Positions 5,214-5,711 of a stretch of DNA of 5,711 nt are shown one piece after another. Both the position numbers and the translations under genes were made by a program. This DNA is from JAHEAO01 sp041633555 (lineage in GTDB: Bacteria > Pseudomonadota > Alphaproteobacteria > Rhodobacterales > Rhodobacteraceae). A model generated the notes under the pieces. The model saw nothing but the letters and a program-made list of their open reading frames with translations, was not told the origin of the DNA and did not search any database. Location: assembly GCA_041633555.1 (NCBI GenBank), contig JBFKFZ010000126.1:1-5711 (forward strand), read 5' to 3'. Each line of letters begins with the position of its first letter. Position 1 is the first letter of the stretch.

Positions 5214-5711
5214 ATGAGGGTCCGCGTCTGTTGAACCCGATCGGTATTCTGGGTGGCATGGGGCCGGAAGCGACCGTCTCCCTGATGCAACGGGTTCTTG
5301 ACGCCACTCTTGCGGAAGACGACGCGGACCACATCCCGCTGCACGTGAACCTGAACCCCGGCGTGCCATCGCGTATCCGGCACCTGATAGACCGCAACGG
5401 TGTCGATCCTGGCCCGGTCATTGCCCAGATGGCCATCGGCCTTGAGAAGGCCGGCGCCAAGGCGCTGGCGATGCCGTGCAACACCGCCCATCATTATGCG
5501 CACTGGATCAGCCAGAGCGTAGAGATCCCGCTGCTCGATATGCCCAGACTGACATGTGCTCGTCTGGCAGCATTGGTGGCACCGGGTTCGGGTATCGGAA
5601 TTCTCGCTTCACCGGCGACCAACCGCATCGGACTGTTCCGCTCATACCTGGAAGAAGTCGGATTGAGCGCGATCTTTCCTGAAGACGAAAATCAGGTGCT
5701 GGCCTCGATCA
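5210..5711 (+). CDS. Aspartate/glutamate racemase family protein, N-terminal 167 codons (runs off the right edge)
   Basis: The frame is open from the ATG at 5210 to the window end. NPIGILGGMGPEAT (9-22) is the substrate-binding N-terminus of aspartate racemases, and MPCNTAHHY (88-96) carries the first catalytic cysteine, C90. The second cysteine (usually in a GCTE motif) lies beyond the edge. HVNLNPGVPSR (45-55) replaces the more usual NPQIPDR, so the substrate may differ from aspartate. The protein is cofactor-independent in this family, so it would act beside rather than with PLP-dependent CuyA. The gap to cuyA is 13 nt, clearly one operon. The start is uncertain: ATG 5210 lacks a Shine-Dalgarno, whereas TTG at 5231 has GAGGG (5216-5220) 10 nt upstream and would give a compact MNPIGILGGMGP start. 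A role in racemising D-cysteate or another amino acid is inferred. Confidence 0.87.
   Translation, partial: MNEGPRLLNPIGILGGMGPEATVSLMQRVLDATLAEDDADHIPLHVNLNPGVPSRIRHLIDRNGVDPGPVIAQMAIGLEKAGAKALAMPCNTAHHYAHWISQSVEIPLLDMPRLTCARLAALVAPGSGIGILASPATNRIGLFRSYLEEVGLSAIFPEDENQVLASI

Noticed and set aside
4489..5484. Long minus-strand frame (331 codons) opposite cuyA and the racemase
   Set aside because: It is antisense to two well-supported genes in GC-rich DNA, crosses their junction, and shows no recognisable domain.

Overview
The window is a compact, GC-rich stretch with almost no non-coding DNA. It holds two divergent gene blocks around one regulatory gap. Codon use, the TRAP transporter and the close resemblance of one enzyme to the cysteate lyase of Ruegeria/Silicibacter point to an alphaproteobacterium, probably of the Rhodobacterales (Roseobacter/Paracoccus type). 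That placement is inferred; there is no rRNA or other phylogenetic marker here. I see no insertion sequence, tRNA, CRISPR array, phage gene or sign of decay. All complete genes look intact.

Left block (minus strand, positions 3002 down to 1): a complete three-part TRAP transporter in the order dctP (periplasmic solute-binding protein), dctQ (small membrane subunit), dctM (large membrane subunit). It is followed by the first 46 codons of an alpha/beta-hydrolase that runs off the left edge. The dctQ/dctM and dctM/hydrolase junctions are both ATGA stop-start overlaps. The only gap in the operon, dctP to dctQ, carries an 11-bp stem-loop.

Right block (plus strand, positions 3177 to 5711): a LysR-type regulator, a PLP-dependent lyase that I read as L-cysteate sulfo-lyase (cuyA), and the N-terminal 167 codons of an aspartate/glutamate-racemase family protein that runs off the right edge.

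Regulation: the two gaps where a LysR protein would act each hold one copy of the same 15-bp dyad, ATGC-N7-GCAT (centres 3114 and 4118). Both contain the T-N11-A core expected for LysR-family binding. The first copy lies 65 bp upstream of the start point predicted from a candidate dctP promoter. The second lies just upstream of cuyA. This ties transporter and enzyme into one predicted regulon under the local LysR gene.

Working model (inference): the TRAP system imports a small carboxylated, probably sulfonated, amino acid such as cysteate. The LysR protein senses it or a product. CuyA splits L-cysteate to pyruvate, ammonia and sulfite. The racemase homologue may feed the other enantiomer into the pathway. 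The role of the hydrolase is open. No sulfite exporter or sulfite oxidase gene is visible, so sulfite disposal must be encoded elsewhere.
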